A stretch of 64,000 nucleotides of DNA, taken from the NCBI GenBank assembly GCA_034520625.1, contig JAXHNI010000005.1, forward strand, positions 248,001 to 312,000. The letters are read 5' to 3'. Both the position numbers and the translations under genes were made by a program. The notes beneath the pieces were generated by a model that made no database searches, was not told the DNA's origin, and saw nothing but the letters and a program-made list of their open reading frames with translations. Source of the DNA: JAANXG01 sp034520625 (lineage in GTDB: Bacteria > Pseudomonadota > Gammaproteobacteria > Arenicellales > JAANXG01). Positions 1 to 8,439 of the stretch are shown here, one piece after another (position 1 is the first letter of the stretch; each line of letters opens with the position of its first letter).

Positions 1-1
1 G

Positions 2-316
2 GAAGGGATCATCACCACTGTACCGCGGCTCGGGTCCGGCACCTGGGCGGCGGTACTCTTCATAGGCGGGTCCAGCGGCATCGCCTATTATTGCTGGCTC
101 TGGGCACTGGGCAGGCTGCCGCCGACCGAGGTGACCGTATTCCTTTCCCTCAGCCCCGTCACCGCGGCGCTGCTGGGCGCCCTGCTGCTCGGCGAGTCGC
201 CGACACCGCTGACACTGGCGGGGCTGGCGGCGGTAGTCTGTGGCTTGTTGCTGGCCTTCGCCCGTTTCGGGCCGCGACGGGACCCACCGGCACATAGCCG
301 CTCCGAAACACTATAA
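2..316 (+). CDS. DMT-superfamily (EamA) transporter, C-terminal part
   Basis: The reading frame is open from the left edge to a stop at 314-316, so the 5' part lies outside the window. The 104 visible residues contain three hydrophobic helices. They include the typical end of an EamA repeat, with LSPVTAALLGALLLGE followed by a last helix and a short basic tail. This pattern is known from inner-membrane drug/metabolite exporters of the RhaT/YdcZ/EamA type. The substrate cannot be inferred from this fragment. No partner gene is visible, since the next gene starts 55 bases downstream and is unrelated. Confidence 0.85.
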   Translation, partial: EGIITTVPRLGSGTWAAVLFIGGSSGIAYYCWLWALGRLPPTEVTVFLSLSPVTAALLGALLLGESPTPLTLAGLAAVVCGLLLAFARFGPRRDPPAHSRSETL

Positions 317-371
317 TAGGCAGCCTTCCGAATGTTGAGGGACACCTACCTGCAACCGCACGAACGATCCG

Positions 372-1292
372 ATGACGAATAGCGACGACCGCACGGTTTC
401 CGAATACACGCAGCGCAGGGAACGCACCTTACCGGCGAGGCCGGCGGCCGACGACGACGTCGATGCGGCGCCGGGATCCGGCTCCGTACTGGCGCTTTCC
501 CTCCCCGGGCCGCGCCCGGATGAGAACGGCTCCGAACCCGTTCCCGACACTGCGGCGACGACGGAAGACCCGCCAGCCTCTCTCGCGCCGGGGCCGGGAC
601 CCGGCGACGGCGAGACTGCGCAGAACGAACGGCCGGGGCGGTGGACCGGCGCCGGCCGCACTTTTGCGAAGATCGTGGCCTGGACGGCCGCGTTTCCAGT
701 GCTGTGCATTCTGCCTTTCCTGGTGGTCCTGCGCATCTCCGTACTCGCCTACCAGGAAAGCACCTATGATGGATGGCAGTCTCTCGTGATCGGGATACTT
801 GCGGCATTGCTGCTCGTCAGTGTCTGCATCGCCGCATTCATGTGGACATTCGGGATCCGGAGGCGATTCTACATGCCCTTGCTGAACGTGTGCCTGACGG
901 CGATGCTCTGCTACAGTGGTTTCGCATTGTTTCACCTGGCAGTCAGCAATGCGAAGACGGCGGAGATTCGGAGCTACTACACATCCCTTCATCCCTTCCT
1001 GAGAATAGCCGTCAAGAATCTCACCATCCTCGACGAAGATCTGGTCGTCACCGATGTGCGGCGAACCAGGGAGGAATACCGAGAAATGGGGCTGCCGCCG
1101 CGCGATTACTCGCTGCACTTCAAGCAGCCCACCGGATTCGTGCATGCCGTGGACATACGCACCGTTGGCCGGTCCCGGATCACGAACCTGATGGTGGAGC
1201 TTTATTTCGTACTGATGGGCTTCGAAACCATTCGCCATGTGGGCACCGCCGACCACCTGCACGTCGCGTTGCCGCTGGCGGATGCCGATTGA
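372..1292 (+). CDS. Membrane protein with M15-peptidase-like C-terminal motif
   Basis: A 306-residue protein that I do not recognise as a named family. Residues 1-95 are low-complexity and rich in Pro, Asp and Gly, so probably disordered. Three hydrophobic segments follow at about 100-125, 138-160 and 170-192. The C-terminal 110 residues look soluble. They contain SLHFKQPTGFVHAVDIRT and end with DHLHVALPL. This resembles the H...AVD and HxH zinc ligands of M15/YcbK-type peptidases (canonical SxHxxGxAxD ... HxH), but with about five extra residues in the first motif. A membrane-anchored zinc peptidase fold is an inference only. It is a single gene with no clear operon partner. Confidence 0.7.
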   Translation: MTNSDDRTVSEYTQRRERTLPARPAADDDVDAAPGSGSVLALSLPGPRPDENGSEPVPDTAATTEDPPASLAPGPGPGDGETAQNERPGRWTGAGRTFAKIVAWTAAFPVLCILPFLVVLRISVLAYQESTYDGWQSLVIGILAALLLVSVCIAAFMWTFGIRRRFYMPLLNVCLTAMLCYSGFALFHLAVSNAKTAEIRSYYTSLHPFLRIAVKNLTILDEDLVVTDVRRTREEYREMGLPPRDYSLHFKQPTGFVHAVDIRTVGRSRITNLMVELYFVLMGFETIRHVGTADHLHVALPLADAD

Positions 1293-1438
1293 CGTCTCGG
1301 AATTCGATCCCTGCCCGCCACTTCCCCGTCTGATTCCCGCGGCCGGGCGCCGACCGCCCGGGAAACGATTCGACACACCGGAACGGTCGGTTACACTCCG
1401 GCCTGATTTCATCGTCACGTGTTACCAGTCCAGAGATC

Positions 1439-2446
1439 GTGGATCCAGTTACCCAAGGTGTATTCGGCGGCCTTTGGGCCCAGCCGGCCGCGCGCCGCGG
1501 CCAGATGCGCCGGGCCGCCGCCGCCGGTTGGCTGGCGGGCATGGCGCCGGATCTGGATACGCTGATCCGCTCAGGCGAAGACACACTTCGCTTCATCGAG
1601 TACCACCGCCACTTCACCCACGCCCTGGCCTTCATACCCGTCGGCGCCCTGGTGGTGGCGCTCGCTCTGTGGCCGTTCTTCCGCAGCCGGACACCGTTCG
1701 GAATGCTCTATCTGTGGTGCTTTCTGGGCTACGCATCCCACGGCCTCCTGGATGCCTGCACGTCCTACGGCACGTACCTGTTCTGGCCGTTCTCGGATTA
1801 CCGGGTGGCAATGAACTGGATCAGCGTGGTGGATCCCCTGTATACCCTGCCGCTGTTGACCCTGCTCGGTCTGGCCGTCTGGCGCCGGCGGCATAGACCC
1901 GTGGTCCTGGCCTTCATCTGGATGGTTTTCTACCTGGGTGTCGGCGCGCTTCAGAACCACCGCGCCGAGCAGGCCCTGGCGGACTGGGCCCGTGAACAGG
2001 GCATTGCCATCGAGCGCTCGGTGGCCAAGCCGGCCGTGGCGAACCTGATTCTCTGGCGCGGCCTGGTGGACGATGGGGAGCGCTTCCACCTGGTGGCCAT
2101 CCGCAACCTACCGGGCGCCGGAATCCGGTACTGGCCCGGCGGCTCGGTGGAAATCTTCGACCCCGGCCCCTTCGACCTGGCCACCCGGCTCGGGTACGAC
2201 CTGCGCCGTTTCGATCACTTCTCCTCGCAGTGGATGTTCCGCTATACGCCCTACGATTCCGGGAGGGAGATATTCATCGGCGACCTGCGCTACGCCATCG
2301 ATCCGGCCAGCCAGCGCCCGCTGTGGGGGGTGCACATCATCCCGGACGAGCCGGAATCACGGGCGCGCTACGTCACCCCGCGCCGGGTGACCCGCACGGA
2401 GCGAGAACGGTTCCTTGCCCGACTGCTGGGACGTGATCCCGACTGA
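1439..2446 (+). CDS. YdjM-like (DUF457) inner-membrane metal-dependent hydrolase
   Basis: A 335-residue protein starting at a GTG codon; the family typically begins MDPVTQG, which supports this start. His and Asp residues cluster at MAPDLDTLIR, YHRHFTHAL and GYASHGLLDACTSYG, as in the YdjM/YbcI membrane-bound hydrolase family. About four transmembrane helices lie in the first 190 residues, and a soluble C-terminal half follows. The family is widespread and called a metal-dependent hydrolase, but its substrate is unknown. It stands alone, downstream of the M15-like membrane protein in the same orientation. The 147-base gap suggests separate transcription. Confidence 0.85.
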   Translation: MDPVTQGVFGGLWAQPAARRGQMRRAAAAGWLAGMAPDLDTLIRSGEDTLRFIEYHRHFTHALAFIPVGALVVALALWPFFRSRTPFGMLYLWCFLGYASHGLLDACTSYGTYLFWPFSDYRVAMNWISVVDPLYTLPLLTLLGLAVWRRRHRPVVLAFIWMVFYLGVGALQNHRAEQALADWAREQGIAIERSVAKPAVANLILWRGLVDDGERFHLVAIRNLPGAGIRYWPGGSVEIFDPGPFDLATRLGYDLRRFDHFSSQWMFRYTPYDSGREIFIGDLRYAIDPASQRPLWGVHIIPDEPESRARYVTPRRVTRTERERFLARLLGRDPD

Positions 2447-2740
2447 ACAGAAAGAACGTAGAGGGATTACGCAAAAAGGCGCCCATGGCGGGCGTGCAGG
2501 ACACTGCCCTCCCGGGGCGGAGAATACCCCGTTTACCGGGGCCCGGCGTCGGGTTACGCTGCCGGATGTTGTCGGACAACAACCCGTCCTGACCACGCCA
2601 CGCAGACTTTCCCCGCGAATCGAGGGCGGTGAGCCCCCGTACCCCGCAGGGGAACCGGGCACAGCCGCGTGTAGCCGGATCCCGAACCAATCATATGGAA
2701 GGATCCTTGTATCGCACCAACAAACAATCAGGAGACCACC

Positions 2741-2956
2741 ATGGAAATGACCGAACGATCCGACATCCTCGAAGCAGCCAGCCGTATATTCGCGGGTTGT
2801 CTGGCATCGGGCAGCGTTACCGCGGCCAACGAGGATGACGCTATCCGCTATTCACTGCACGTGGCCGTTTCCATGGCGCAGACGGTGGAGAAGCGGACGA
2901 TTTTCACCGAGGACGGCCAGGTTCCGTTCCCCTGGGGGGCCGCCGGAGCCAAATGA
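2741..2956 (+). CDS. Small hypothetical protein
   Basis: A 71-residue acidic protein with no membrane segment or recognised domain. A good ribosome binding site (AGGAG, 7 bases upstream of the ATG) supports its reality. The N-terminal half is predicted helical (ERSDILEAASRIFAGCLASG). The C-terminal 20 residues are loop-like and end PWGAAGAK. The 294 bases upstream contain short GC-rich hairpins (for example CCCCG/CGGGG near 2529-2543) but no gene I can identify. It could be a phage- or plasmid-type accessory protein, but nothing in the context confirms that. Confidence 0.55.
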   Translation: MEMTERSDILEAASRIFAGCLASGSVTAANEDDAIRYSLHVAVSMAQTVEKRTIFTEDGQVPFPWGAAGAK

Positions 2957-2983
2957 CATCACCGCTGCCCGCGGGCACTCAAT

Positions 2984-3604
2984 CTACTTGCCGGATTCCG
3001 CATTGTCGCGTTCATCCACCGCCAGCGCGGCGCGGACATGCAGCAGGCGCTGGACGGTCGTGATCGTCGCCAGCACGGCGAGCACGGCGACGGCGGCGGC
3101 CAGGAGCTCGAAAACCAGTCCCAATCCCAGCAGTATGACGCGTTCCGCCCGGGTCGCAAGACCGGTCCGGCACGCCGCCCCGAGGCCCTCGGCACGGGCG
3201 CGGGTATAGCTGACCATGAGGGATGCGAGCAGCGCCCAGGTGCTCACGGCCGCCGCCAGCGTCATGCCCTCGCCGGAAAAATGATAGACGGCGGCCGTAA
3301 GCAGCAAGCCCTCACCGATGCGGTCGAGGGACGAGTCTAGAAAAGCGCCCCCGCGGTTCACTGTGCCGGTATGACGGGCCAGAGCACCGTCCAGCATGTC
3401 CAGGGCACTGCCCACAAACCAGACCACCCCCGCGGTTCGCAGCATACCCGCGGCCAGGCAGGCAGCCGCGACGGCGGCCAGGGCAAGGCCCGCACAGGTA
3501 ACGGAATCCGGCGTGATCCCGGACCGGGCAAGCCGCCGGACAACCGGGTCCACCAGCGCACTGGCCCGGCGCTGGAGCCGGTCGCGGAGTTCTTCGATGC
3601 GCAT
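2984..3604 (-). CDS. CDP-alcohol phosphatidyltransferase family protein
   Basis: The full family signature D-G-x2-A-R-x8-G-x3-D-x3-D is present (D72, G73, A76, R77, G86, D90, D94 from the ATG at 3604), so the active site is intact. About six hydrophobic helices make it an integral membrane enzyme of about 206 residues. The family transfers a phosphoalcohol from CDP-diacylglycerol or a CDP-alcohol. The size and arrangement resemble archaetidylinositol/phosphatidylinositol-phosphate synthase-like members rather than PgsA or PssA, so the product lipid is uncertain. An upstream in-frame start at 3655 would overlap the end of the Rieske gene by 23 bases. I prefer MRIEELR at 3604. Confidence 0.85.
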   Translation of the reverse strand: MRIEELRDRLQRRASALVDPVVRRLARSGITPDSVTCAGLALAAVAAACLAAGMLRTAGVVWFVGSALDMLDGALARHTGTVNRGGAFLDSSLDRIGEGLLLTAAVYHFSGEGMTLAAAVSTWALLASLMVSYTRARAEGLGAACRTGLATRAERVILLGLGLVFELLAAAVAVLAVLATITTVQRLLHVRAALAVDERDNAESGK

Positions 3605-3632
3605 CCCGCTAGTGTACCGCGGCACCCGGCCC

Positions 3633-4835
3633 TTACGACGACATGGACCCGGCAACCCACAGGTGAAAGTGATGATTGGCTTCGTCCATGACCGGGGAAA
3701 AAAGGCCGCCGTCGAAGCCCGGGGACCACCGGCCCGCCTGCATACCTTCCACGACGCCGATGTCCTCGCTGAAAACAGTGCGCCAGGAGTCCATCAGTAC
3801 CTGCCGGGCCGCATCAGCCGCGCCGTCCTCTCCGCCATCGTCCAGGAAATACACACGCAGGCTTTCCCCCGTGTGCCCCGGCGCGACGGGATCCAGGCGC
3901 ATGGCGAAAAAGTGATCGATGTGAATGCCGAGCAACACATTAGGGTACATGGCGATGTATTCCGCGGTGCGCCGCTCCTTGTCGGGCCAGACCTCGAGCT
4001 GCGGGAGCCGGCCGGCGATATCGGGCAGTTGGTAAACACGGGTTCCCTGGCCGGCGAAACGGTCGGCGACCGTGATGTTGTAGTGATCCTCAAGCCTCGA
4101 ATAGGTATTCAGTCCGGGATGGACCCAGGGCAGGTGGTAGCTCTCGCAGTAATTCTCGACGGCGAGCTTCCAGTTGGCATTGATGGACAGATCCAGTCCG
4201 TCGCCCTGTCCGACCCGGCGGTAACGATTGCACTCGTCTCCCCAGAACCGGCGCCAGCGTTCCGTCAGCGGCGCGACGTGCTCCGCGAACGGCGGTGCAT
4301 CGCCGGAGACGTTGACGAAGATCATGTCCATCCAGAGTTCGGTGCGTATCGGTTTCAGGCCGTGGGCCGCGCAGTCGAAGCCCGAAAGCTCGTGCACACC
4401 GGTGCCGCCGATATGGGGGGTGCCCCGTAGCCGTCCATGCAGGTCATAGGTCCAGGAATGGTACGGGCAGCGCAGAGCGCCTTTCACGGGACCGGCTTCC
4501 GCCACCAGGCGCTGGCCTCGATGGCTGCACACGTTGTGGAACACGCAGATGCTGCCGCCCGCATCCTGGAGGACGAGCAGGGGCATACCCAGCAGTCGCA
4601 CGGGCTCGGCCCAGGCCCCCTCGGGCAGGTCGCCGGCGAACCCGACGCAGGTCCAGGTGCGGGCAAACAACCGGTTGCGCTCAGCCACCCAGTGGCTATC
4701 GCTGGTATAGGCGTCGTTGGGCAGACCGCGGGCTTCCCCAATCGGGCGCCGTACCGCAGCGTAGGCGGCCCGGGACGCTTCGCCGGAGGAAATTGCAGTG
4801 GGATGCTGGTACATGATTGCGCCCTGGGTTGTCAT
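3633..4835 (-). CDS. Rieske non-heme iron oxygenase alpha subunit (quaternary-amine type)
   Basis: A 400-residue aromatic-ring-hydroxylase family protein. The Rieske 2Fe-2S ligands are C103-x-H105 and C123-x2-H126. The mononuclear iron site is ENYCESYHLPWVHP, with H234 and H239. The bridging residue before them (E231) is Glu, where aromatic dioxygenases have Asp. A bridging Glu is known from carnitine oxygenase CntA, so a quaternary-amine substrate (carnitine, betaine or choline-like) is inferred. No reductase gene is adjacent. A LysR regulator lies 71 bases upstream on the same strand and may control it. An alternative start is the Met at residue 8. Confidence 0.85.
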   Translation of the reverse strand: MTTQGAIMYQHPTAISSGEASRAAYAAVRRPIGEARGLPNDAYTSDSHWVAERNRLFARTWTCVGFAGDLPEGAWAEPVRLLGMPLLVLQDAGGSICVFHNVCSHRGQRLVAEAGPVKGALRCPYHSWTYDLHGRLRGTPHIGGTGVHELSGFDCAAHGLKPIRTELWMDMIFVNVSGDAPPFAEHVAPLTERWRRFWGDECNRYRRVGQGDGLDLSINANWKLAVENYCESYHLPWVHPGLNTYSRLEDHYNITVADRFAGQGTRVYQLPDIAGRLPQLEVWPDKERRTAEYIAMYPNVLLGIHIDHFFAMRLDPVAPGHTGESLRVYFLDDGGEDGAADAARQVLMDSWRTVFSEDIGVVEGMQAGRWSPGFDGGLFSPVMDEANHHFHLWVAGSMSS

Positions 4836-4906
4836 GGGATGGACAACAGGGTGAAACGCGACCCGCGGCGGATCAAACGACGTTTTCTGGGGGTATTGGA
4901 TAACTT

Positions 4907-5860
4907 TCAGTTATCGGTCACGAACGCTGCGGGAGCTTGATCCTCGAGCGCCGCTTCCTGCACCAGCCAGTCGTGTACGATACGCAATTCCGGGCGCAGC
5001 ATGAGGCTCCCGGGCTGCACGAGCAGGTAGTAGGCACTGCCAGCCTCGAGGGAATCGGCGACCGGCCGGACGAGCTGACCGGTATCCAGGAGCGGCTGCA
5101 CCAGCCGCCGCCACCCGAGGGCGATGCCCTGCCCGGTCTGCACGGCCTGGAGTATCACGAGGTAGTTGTTGAAGCGGGTCCCCGGGGCCGCATGGTCCGC
5201 CGCGTCGACGTCCATATTCCGGAACCACGTGGACCAGCTCATCCACGTCGGCTCGGCGGATTCCAGATGCAACAGGGGATGGGCGGGTAGATCGTGGATA
5301 TCGAAATCATCGGGTAGCCCACGTTTGAACTCCGGACTGCAGACGGGAAACAGCTCGTCCTCCAGCAGGCGGACAGCATCGGCGCCCGGCCAGTCGCCTT
5401 CACTTTCACCGTAGGAAATAGACACATCGACATTGCCGCTGAACAGGTCTATCTCGTCGTCGGAAGTCACCAGTCTCAGCTGTATCTCCGGGAAAGCGGA
5501 TCGAAACCGTCCGATGCGCCGCATCAGCCACAATGCGCCGAAAGCCGTCGTGGTGTGCAGATTGATATGCGGCACCTTGTGTATCCGCCGCAGCGCCACC
5601 GCCGTCTCGGCGATATGGCCCAGCGCCATAGCCACGGTACGCCTGAGCCGCTGGCCTTCCGGCGTCAGGGACACGGCGCGCTTGTCCCGGTTGAACAGCA
5701 GCACACCCAGATCCTGTTCGAGGAGGCGGATTTGCCGGCTTACCGCGGCCTGGGTCAGGTGCAGCTCCCCTGCGGCGCGGGTGAAGCTCAGGTGGCGCGC
5801 GGTCGCTTCGAAGGCGACCAGCGCTCTGGTAGGCGGCAGGCGTTTGCGCAGGCTTTCCAT
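4907..5860 (-). CDS. LysR-family regulator, GcvA-like
   Basis: A 317-residue LysR-type regulator. The N-terminal winged helix-turn-helix (PPTRALVAFEATARHLSF, then TQAAVSRQIRLLEQDLGVLLF) has the extended N-terminus typical of GcvA-type members. Residues 95-300 form the periplasmic-binding-like effector domain. It is followed on the same strand by the Rieske oxygenase and is its likely local regulator. Divergent transcription, the usual LysR arrangement, is not seen here; instead regulator and target are in tandem. The effector is unknown. If the oxygenase acts on a quaternary amine, that amine or its product is a candidate. Confidence 0.9.
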   Translation of the reverse strand: MESLRKRLPPTRALVAFEATARHLSFTRAAGELHLTQAAVSRQIRLLEQDLGVLLFNRDKRAVSLTPEGQRLRRTVAMALGHIAETAVALRRIHKVPHINLHTTTAFGALWLMRRIGRFRSAFPEIQLRLVTSDDEIDLFSGNVDVSISYGESEGDWPGADAVRLLEDELFPVCSPEFKRGLPDDFDIHDLPAHPLLHLESAEPTWMSWSTWFRNMDVDAADHAAPGTRFNNYLVILQAVQTGQGIALGWRRLVQPLLDTGQLVRPVADSLEAGSAYYLLVQPGSLMLRPELRIVHDWLVQEAALEDQAPAAFVTDN

Positions 5861-5930
5861 AAGGCGAGCGTATACGAGCCTTCCGGAGAACTGAACCCCG
5901 CAGGGTTCGGGGCGTTTCCGACCGTGTGCC

Positions 5931-6653
5931 TCAGGGCCGGCAAGGCGCGGCGCCGAGCACCTCTCCCTGGTCCGCGCGCTGAACCACGACAGCGCAGTTT
6001 TCCCCTTCGCTCAGGTAAAGGCCTTCAACGAGGTATTCCTGTGTGCCGCCTTCCCAGCGTCCGAGTCGGCTCATGCTTCTGACCACGTGATGATTGGTCA
6101 GGGTCTTGCCCTTGTTTTCTCCGGATTCGACTCTCGTGACGCGGCGAAGATCGAACCGGTACAGCCAGACATCCGCCCCGCCGGGATCGGCGCCCGATAC
6201 TCTCACACGCGCCGCGATGGACCCGAGGTCTACGGTCAGGCTGGCGGCCCGGGGCACCGGATTGTCGAGCAGTGCTTCGACCGCGCTCTTGTTGGAGCCC
6301 ACCGCGGCCCACCGCCCGTCCACCACCGCCTGGGGGGTGTAAACGCCGTTCTCGCCCTGGAGCCCCCGGGCCTTGTAACGACGCTGCCGCTGCGTGTATA
6401 CGCTGTCCGAAAACGGATCCACCCATCGGCCGGCCAGCCCGTAGACCAGGTCATCCCAGTAGTCGACATGGAATTCCAGGGCAACGATATCGTCCCGCGA
6501 GCTGATCAGCTTGCCGAGCAGCCGCTCGGCGGGAGGACAGGAGTAACAGCCCTGGGAAGTGAACAGCTCCACCACATGGCGGTTGCCTGCGGTGGCGGCG
6601 GAGCCGGCCGCCAGAGCGAGGACACAGACCAGTAACGGGATGAATCGCTTCAT
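5931..6653 (-). CDS. DUF1223 thioredoxin-fold exported protein
   Basis: A 240-residue protein with a cleavable-looking signal peptide (MKRFIPLLVCVLALAAGSAATAG). The DUF1223 core follows: VVELFTSQGCYSCPPAERLL carries a CxxC-like pair (C-Y-S-C) at the thioredoxin active-site position, and EFHVDYWD and TPQAVVDG are family landmarks. DUF1223 proteins are exported and of unknown function, and a redox role is inferred from the fold. The ATG at 6653 is divergent from the EamA gene that begins about 150 bases away, so the two may share a promoter region. Confidence 0.88.
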   Translation of the reverse strand: MKRFIPLLVCVLALAAGSAATAGNRHVVELFTSQGCYSCPPAERLLGKLISSRDDIVALEFHVDYWDDLVYGLAGRWVDPFSDSVYTQRQRRYKARGLQGENGVYTPQAVVDGRWAAVGSNKSAVEALLDNPVPRAASLTVDLGSIAARVRVSGADPGGADVWLYRFDLRRVTRVESGENKGKTLTNHHVVRSMSRLGRWEGGTQEYLVEGLYLSEGENCAVVVQRADQGEVLGAAPCRP

Positions 6654-6802
6654 TGTCGAATCACGATTGCGGGATATTCAATCTGACCCCCATCCCGGCC
6701 CCGAGTTCGTATAAAATCCCGGCGCCGCCGTGGTGGGGAGAGTGGATTCGAATAGCCACCGGCACACCGACGAACCCGAAACACCGAAAAGAGGCCACGA
6801 AC

Positions 6803-7675
6803 CTGAAGCCCGTTCACATTTTCATGGGGGTCATGGTCGCCGTCATATGGGGCGGCGGCTTCCTGTTCGCCAAGGTCGCCATCGAGCATTTCCCGCCGAT
6901 ACTGCTCATGGCCCTGCGTTTCACAGTCACGGCGCTGGTGCTGGTATGGTTCGTGCCGATTCCGAAGCAGCAACTCGGACGCCTGTTCTGGGTGGCGCTG
7001 ATCGGCGCCGCCGTGCAGTACAGCCTCACCTTTACCGGCCTGAAGCACATCTACGCCTCCACGGCGATCATCGTCATTCAGCTCGAAGTACCGTTCGCGG
7101 TGCTGATAGCGGTGGCGTTTCTCAAAGACCGCGTGGACCTCATCAAGATTACGGGCATGGCCCTCGCCTTTGTGGGGGTAGTCGTGATCGCCGGCGAACC
7201 GCATTTGAAGGGGGATTTGTTCTGGGTGTTCATCGTGGGCTGCGGCGCATTCACCTGGGCCATCGGCCAGGTCATGATCAAATCGCTGGGGCCGGTCGGC
7301 GGCTTCACGCTGATCGCCTGGATCGCGGTGTTCGCCGCACCCCAGCTCTACATCGCGTCGTGGCTGGTGGAAGATCAGCAGATCGCGGCGGTGCGCGAAG
7401 CGACCTGGGTAGTCTGGGCGGTAGTGGCCTATATGGGCGTGGTCATGACGGCGGTGGGCTATGCCATGTGGTACCACCTTCTGGGAAAATACCCGGTGTA
7501 CCAGGTGGCGCCCTTCCTGCTGTTGCTGCCGGTCACCACGGTACTCGGCGGCGTGCTGCTGCTCGGCGAGGCGCTGACTACCCGCCTGATTGTCGGCGGC
7601 CTGCTGGCGGTCGGCGGCGTGGCGGTGATCAACCTGATCCACCGCAAGCCCGGCAAGGAAGCCGAAATCGCCTGA
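6803..7675 (+). CDS. DMT-superfamily (EamA) transporter
   Basis: A complete EamA transporter of about 290 residues with ten predicted helices in two repeats, for example VIWGGGFLFAKVAIEHFPP in the first and LLPVTTVLGGVLLLGE in the second. The family normally starts about ten residues before the first helix. The only codon in that place is CTG at 6803 (LKPVHIFMGV), seven bases after a GAGG box at 6791-6794. The next ATG (6824) would trim the N-terminus to the helix itself. The frame is open back to 6653, but that stretch is Pro/Arg-rich and does not look coding. The substrate is unknown; members export amino acids or metabolites. Confidence 0.85.
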   Translation: MKPVHIFMGVMVAVIWGGGFLFAKVAIEHFPPILLMALRFTVTALVLVWFVPIPKQQLGRLFWVALIGAAVQYSLTFTGLKHIYASTAIIVIQLEVPFAVLIAVAFLKDRVDLIKITGMALAFVGVVVIAGEPHLKGDLFWVFIVGCGAFTWAIGQVMIKSLGPVGGFTLIAWIAVFAAPQLYIASWLVEDQQIAAVREATWVVWAVVAYMGVVMTAVGYAMWYHLLGKYPVYQVAPFLLLLPVTTVLGGVLLLGEALTTRLIVGGLLAVGGVAVINLIHRKPGKEAEIA

Positions 7676-7706
7676 AGGGCGATTCCAAAAAACAGTGCCC
7701 TGGAAC

Positions 7707-8039
7707 TCAGACGCAGCCGGTGGGCTTGGGCAGCCCGGCGTAGCGGCAGGCCTGCTTGGCGGGACCGAAGGGAAACAGCTGATACAGATAACGGCTGTTC
7801 CCCTTGTCACGACCCAGTCGTCGTCCCATGGCCTTGACCAGTATCCGCACGGCCGGCGCAATCCGATAGTCCTCGTAGTACTCCCTGATATAGTTGATTA
7901 CCGCCCAGTGGTCCTCGGTGAGGTCCAGCTCATCGAGTCCGGCCATGTATTCCGCCAGCTCGGGGCTCCACTCGGACAGGTCCTGAAGGAAACCGTCCTT
8001 GTCCGTTGCCAGTGTCTTGCCGTTGTACTCGAGCGACAT
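7707..8039 (-). CDS. dsrC: DsrC-type sulfur-carrier protein
   Basis: A 110-residue DsrC/TusE family protein (HWAVINYIREYY, APAVRILVKAM, GNSRYLYQLFPFGPAKQACRYAG). The C-terminal arm ends CRYAGLPKPTGCV. It has the penultimate Cys109 and a second Cys98 with ten residues between. TusE, which only serves tRNA thiolation, lacks the second Cys, so this protein can in principle form the intramolecular trisulfide/disulfide of true DsrC. It is last in the dsrE-dsrF-dsrH-dsrC order, 93 bases after dsrH. No dsrAB genes are in the window, so the electron-transfer partner is not known. Confidence 0.9.
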   Translation of the reverse strand: MSLEYNGKTLATDKDGFLQDLSEWSPELAEYMAGLDELDLTEDHWAVINYIREYYEDYRIAPAVRILVKAMGRRLGRDKGNSRYLYQLFPFGPAKQACRYAGLPKPTGCV

Positions 8040-8132
8040 GCGTCATGGTCTCCTGGGGCTTTGCGGGTATTGTAACAGGCCCATGAAGAGCAACCGGTGA
8101 AGACCACGGCGACCCGGATCCGGGTCGGCGCG

Positions 8133-8435
8133 TCACAGCCAGGATTGCACCGAATCGTTGCGCACGGCGAGATCGACGAATCCACCGTAGTCCACCGTCT
8201 CTATGCCCGGTATCAATGCACCAATACAGATCCCCCGCGCTTCAACGTCTTCCTTCAGGACATAGATCGAGCAGCGGGTCATCGCCTCCCGCACGCAAGC
8301 TTCCAAGCGCGTCCCGGCGAGCGCAGCGTAGACCGCGTCCTCGATGAGCAGCACATCGCTGCCCTGACGGGCGAGCCGGAAGCAGGTGCCCAGGCTGTCG
8401 CGCTCGAACGGCGACTTGTTGACCGTGTGCAGCAT
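8133..8435 (-). CDS. dsrH: DsrH/TusB sulfur-relay subunit
   Basis: A 100-residue protein beginning LHTVNKSPFERDS, the signature of the DsrH/TusB family. The conserved Cys is present at residue 18 (SLGTC). DsrH forms an alpha2-beta2-gamma2 hexamer with DsrE and DsrF and helps pass persulfide sulfur to DsrC/TusE. Its start is only 4 bases from the end of dsrF, consistent with one operon. TusB is the equivalent in the tRNA 2-thiouridine pathway. Sequence alone does not separate the two roles, and the DsrC neighbour with two cysteines favours a Dsr-type relay. Confidence 0.9.
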   Translation of the reverse strand: MLHTVNKSPFERDSLGTCFRLARQGSDVLLIEDAVYAALAGTRLEACVREAMTRCSIYVLKEDVEARGICIGALIPGIETVDYGGFVDLAVRNDSVQSWL

Positions 8436-8439
8436 CGCC

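Noticed and set aside
2520..2600. Hairpins upstream of the small protein gene as a riboswitch
   Set aside because: Only short GC-rich stems are present, with no match to a riboswitch consensus that I can recognise.
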